Translations under genes and position numbers: made by a program
Part shown: in pieces, positions 61,567-64,000 of the stretch
Layout: the number at the start of each line of letters is the position of its first letter
Numbering within the stretch: position 1 is the first letter of the stretch
The notes under the pieces: generated by a model
What the model saw: the letters and a program-made list of their open reading frames with translations, nothing else
Told to the model about the DNA's origin: nothing
Database searches by the model: none
Source of the DNA: Kitasatospora viridis
Lineage (GTDB): Bacteria; Actinomycetota; Actinomycetes; Streptomycetales; Streptomycetaceae
Assembly (NCBI RefSeq): GCF_007829815.1
Contig: NZ_VIWT01000001.1
Coordinates: forward strand, 2,255,501 to 2,319,500
Length of the DNA stretch: 64,000 nucleotides
Direction: 5' to 3'

Positions 61567-62025
61567 GTGGAGATCCCACCGCCGCCGAGCGCGCCGCTGC
61601 TGCGCCACCACCGCGACAGCCTGCTGCCCGCAGTGGCCGCCGCCCTGTCGCTGCGCGGCGGCGAGGTGCACACGCTGGCCGGCCGCAAGGCCGACCAGGA
61701 GCCCGAGTTGCACCCGCTGGTCGGCGAGTTCCTGTCCCGGCTGCCGGCCCAGCACCGGGAGCGGTTCACCGGCCGCTGCCCGGAGGCGCTGCTGCTCTCC
61801 CAGTACCTGACGGCGGTGGACACGGGCCGCTCCAAGCGGGCCGCCCGCAAGCCGCTGAGCCTGCACGAGGCCAAGAAGGCGCTCAAGGGCGCCAAACTGA
61901 CCACGGTGCGGATCCGCGAGCAGGACGACCCGGCGCACGGCACCCACGCCCCGCCCTGCCGCTCCTGCGAGCCGATGCTGGAGCACTTCGCGGTGCTCGG
62001 CGTGGCGGTCGGACCGCGGACCTGA
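61567..62025 (+). CDS. YwqJ-like deaminase
   Basis: The 152-residue protein shows the YwqJ deaminase pattern: GRC71PE73ALLLSQYL (Cys ligand and catalytic Glu) and PPC131RSC134 (zinc Cys pair), with GGEVHTLAG in the first strand. The family acts in polymorphic toxins and presumably deaminates nucleic acid or nucleotides. The protein lacks a toxin delivery domain, so it is probably intracellular. The GTG start lies behind AAGGAG. The SUKH-3 gene follows 80 bases downstream. Confidence 0.8.
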   Translation: MEIPPPPSAPLLRHHRDSLLPAVAAALSLRGGEVHTLAGRKADQEPELHPLVGEFLSRLPAQHRERFTGRCPEALLLSQYLTAVDTGRSKRAARKPLSLHEAKKALKGAKLTTVRIREQDDPAHGTHAPPCRSCEPMLEHFAVLGVAVGPRT

Positions 62026-62105
62026 CGGGTCCTCCCCTCGGCCGCACCCGGCCCAGCTGGCCGCCACCGCCTGGACCGTTCCTGTCCCCGACCCCGGAGT
62101 GTCCC

Positions 62106-62654
62106 CTGAACCCGATCGCCGCACCCGGCTCCACCGCCGTCCGCTCCCAGCCCCGGTTCTCCGCCGACGTGGCCGCCGCGCTCAAGCAGGCCGGCTGGCA
62201 CCCGGGCCGCTGGGAGATCCGCCGCGCCGAGGAGTGGGCCGACGAACTGCTCGCCCACCCGGCGCCCGAGACGGCCCGGCACTCGGTCTTCCCCGCCGCG
62301 GTCGAGGCCTGGGCGGAGTTCGGCGGCCTCTCCTTCGACCTGTCCGGGGCCGGCCGCGAGGTGGCCCGCACGCCGTTCCTGCTGGACCCGCGGTGCGGGC
62401 TGCACCAGCCGCGCACCCTGGCCGACCTGGGCCGGGCGCTGGACAGCCGGGTCGCCCCGCTCGGCGAGGAGCGGTACGGGCAGGCGCTGCTGGCGATCGA
62501 CGAGGCGGGCCGGGTCTACAGCCTGGACCACACCGGCGAGTGGTTCCTCGGGCACGACCTGGACCAGGCGGTCTCCACGCTGGTGCTGGGCACCCGCCCG
62601 GAGCGGCTGCGCACGGTGGCCGACGCGCTGGACCGAGCCGGCGCGCCGGACTGA
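62106..62654 (+). CDS. SUKH-3 family protein with probable CTG start
   Basis: The 182-residue protein matches the SUKH-3 immunity domain throughout (RFSADVAAALKQAGWHPGRW; VEAWAEFGGL; LAIDEAGRVYSLDHTGEWFLG). No ATG, GTG or TTG occurs in frame before the conserved start. A CTG at 62106 has GGAG 7 bases upstream. The only later candidate, GTG at 62169, would delete conserved residues and lacks a ribosome site. It pairs with the YwqJ-like deaminase as its likely partner. Confidence 0.75.
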   Translation: MNPIAAPGSTAVRSQPRFSADVAAALKQAGWHPGRWEIRRAEEWADELLAHPAPETARHSVFPAAVEAWAEFGGLSFDLSGAGREVARTPFLLDPRCGLHQPRTLADLGRALDSRVAPLGEERYGQALLAIDEAGRVYSLDHTGEWFLGHDLDQAVSTLVLGTRPERLRTVADALDRAGAPD

Positions 62655-62678
62655 GCCGCCGGGCGGGCCCGGGGAGCG

Positions 62679-63947
62679 TCAGGCCAGCCGGTCGGCCCGG
62701 GCGGCCAGCCGGGACGGCAGGGTGGCCTCCACCCGGAAGCCGCCGTCCCGCTCGGGCCCGGCGCTGAAGCTGCCGCCGAGCGCCCGCACCCGCTCCTCCA
62801 TGCCGACCAGCCCGTTGCCGCCGCTGGGCAGCCCGACCTGCTCGCCGGCGCCCGGGCGGTCGTTGACCACGGCCACCCGGACCCCGTTGGGCACGTAGGC
62901 CAGCAGCACCGAGACCCGGGCCCCGCCGGCGTGCTTGTGGGCGTTGGTCAGGCCCTCCTGGACCACCCGGTAGGCGGTCTGCTCGGCGTCCCCGCGGTAG
63001 GGGGTGCGGTCGCCGCTCACCGTCAGGGTGACCCGCATCCCGGCGGCCTTGGACTGGTCCACCAGCCGGGGCAGCTCGGTCAGCCCGAGGACCCGCTCGA
63101 CCGGCTCCTCGTTCATCCGCAGCACGCCGAGGATCTCGCGCAGCTCGTTCAGCGCCTGCCGGCCGGTGTCGGCCATCAGCTTGGCGCTCTGCGCGGCCTT
63201 CTCCGGGTCGCGGGCGGCGATCCGCTCCAGCGCACCCGCGTGCACCACCATCAGGCTGACCCGGTGCGCCACCACGTCGTGCATCTCCCGGGCGATCCGG
63301 GTGCGCTCCTCCAGCCGGGCCCGGCGGGCGCGTTCGGTGGCCCGCTCGGCCAACAGGTCCAGCTCGGCCTCCAGGCCCTGGGCACGGTCCTTGAGCGACT
63401 CCAGCAGCCGGCGCCGGGCGCCGATGTAGAGGCCGGTGACCAGCGGCACCACGGTCAGCCCGGCCGCGACCAGCACCGCGACCAGCGCGGTCACCCAGGT
63501 CGGCGGCGTCTGCTCGCCGGGCTGCGGGTCGCTGGTGAGGAAGAGGAAGAGCACCATCGCGGTGGTCTCCAGGAAGACCACCGTGGAGAGTCCGACCAGC
63601 CGCAGCCGGCGGGACGGCCAGATCCAGGTGGCGGCCAGCGTGTAGAGCGCGACCTCCAGCAGCACCCCGCCGAACAGGCCGGGCACCAGGACCATGGACA
63701 CCATCACCGGCAGCGCCGGCCAGCGCCGCCGCACCAGCAGCGTGGCACCGGCCAGCCCGCCGACCACGGCGGCCAGCACGGCGAGCGCGGTGCCCAGGTG
63801 GAGCCGACCGGCGGCCAGCGTGTAGCCGCCGGCCGCGGTCTCCAGGGCGGCCAGCGCGGCCAGCCCCACGTCCAGTAGCGCGGCGCGCCGCCGGCCCCAC
63901 CACCAGACCGATCGGCTCCGCGCGCCCTCCCCAGGCGACAAGCTCAT
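62679..63947 (-). CDS. NarL-type sensor histidine kinase
   Basis: The 422-residue membrane kinase has about five helices in the first 190 residues and a HisKA_3 dimerisation domain with phospho-acceptor His in RIAREMHDVVAHRVSLMVVH. A GHKL ATPase domain follows (QEGLTNAHKHA; GNGLVGMEERV). The partner response regulator would lie just beyond the right edge or elsewhere. The ATG at 63947 follows a TAGGCT -10 by 7 bases, suggesting a leaderless mRNA; an upstream GTG at 63980 is less likely. Confidence 0.9.
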   Translation of the reverse strand: MSLSPGEGARSRSVWWWGRRRAALLDVGLAALAALETAAGGYTLAAGRLHLGTALAVLAAVVGGLAGATLLVRRRWPALPVMVSMVLVPGLFGGVLLEVALYTLAATWIWPSRRLRLVGLSTVVFLETTAMVLFLFLTSDPQPGEQTPPTWVTALVAVLVAAGLTVVPLVTGLYIGARRRLLESLKDRAQGLEAELDLLAERATERARRARLEERTRIAREMHDVVAHRVSLMVVHAGALERIAARDPEKAAQSAKLMADTGRQALNELREILGVLRMNEEPVERVLGLTELPRLVDQSKAAGMRVTLTVSGDRTPYRGDAEQTAYRVVQEGLTNAHKHAGGARVSVLLAYVPNGVRVAVVNDRPGAGEQVGLPSGGNGLVGMEERVRALGGSFSAGPERDGGFRVEATLPSRLAARADRLA

Positions 63948-63954
63948 GGGTGCC

Positions 63955-63960
63955 AGCCTA
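63955..63960 (-). promoter_or_regulatory. -10 box of the histidine kinase gene
   Basis: TAGGCT on the minus strand, 7 bases before the ATG. Confidence 0.5.
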
Positions 63961-64000
63961 AGTGAGGCCGCCCCGGCCACCCCACCGAGTTCGCGGCGTC

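Overview
The window is high-GC actinobacterial chromosome, and everything in it points to the Streptomycetaceae (Streptomyces or Kitasatospora). Codon use is extremely GC-rich and GTG starts are common. Supporting genes are mycothiol S-conjugate amidase, a tRNA-Leu with anticodon UAA (the bldA type), a cyclic-di-AMP riboswitch in front of an Rpf gene, a Rex-type operator in front of ndh, and streptomycete-type SUKH/deaminase genes. I saw no prophage, integrase, transposase, CRISPR array or rRNA, so most of it is core chromosome.

Layout. 0-4.8 kb: a small membrane protein, a membrane-anchored ricin-B lectin protein, a decayed MerR regulator, a DUF421 protein, a methyltransferase and an NAD(P)-binding protein. 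4.8-13.0 kb: a carbohydrate-use locus made of a secreted CBM32/beta-helix protein, a ROK regulator, a binding protein with two permeases, and a GH1 beta-glucosidase. Two near-identical 33-bp promoter/operator boxes drive the secreted enzyme and the transporter operon. 13-17.5 kb: mca, a DUF4307 protein, greA and a DrrAB-type exporter. 17.5-25.6 kb: threonine deaminase, cystathionine gamma-synthase, an L,D-transpeptidase, cystathionine beta-synthase and an SGNH hydrolase. metB and cbs together form a transsulfuration set. A 160-bp element with 22-bp inverted ends abuts the ilvA promoter. 25.6-32.3 kb: a thiolase, tRNA-Leu(UAA) and a LolD/FtsX-type ABC transporter.

32.5-53 kb is an actinobacterial core block: ndh, ppx, a DUF501 gene, ftsB, eno, rpf, mazG, a SurA-like lipoprotein and mfd. 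Interspersed are a P450, a Ser/Thr kinase, an orphan DNA-methyltransferase-like protein fused to a specificity-like domain, and a DUF4352 lipoprotein. 53.4-56.2 kb holds a nucleotide-sugar dehydrogenase and a TetR/NAD-epimerase pair with a clear operator. 56.3-62.7 kb holds a DivIVA-like coiled-coil protein and a compact set of deaminase and immunity-type genes: an Imm35-like/deaminase/SUKH-4 fusion, an SMI1/KNR4 protein, a YwqJ-like deaminase, and a SUKH-3 protein that apparently starts at CTG. The window ends in a histidine kinase gene.

Several genes have a TAnnnT -10 box only 6-7 nt from their start codon, the arrangement expected for leaderless mRNAs. The most system-like and least understood region is the deaminase/SUKH cluster. 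The methyltransferase-like protein lacking a normal catalytic motif IV and the inverted-repeat element at ilvA are next.
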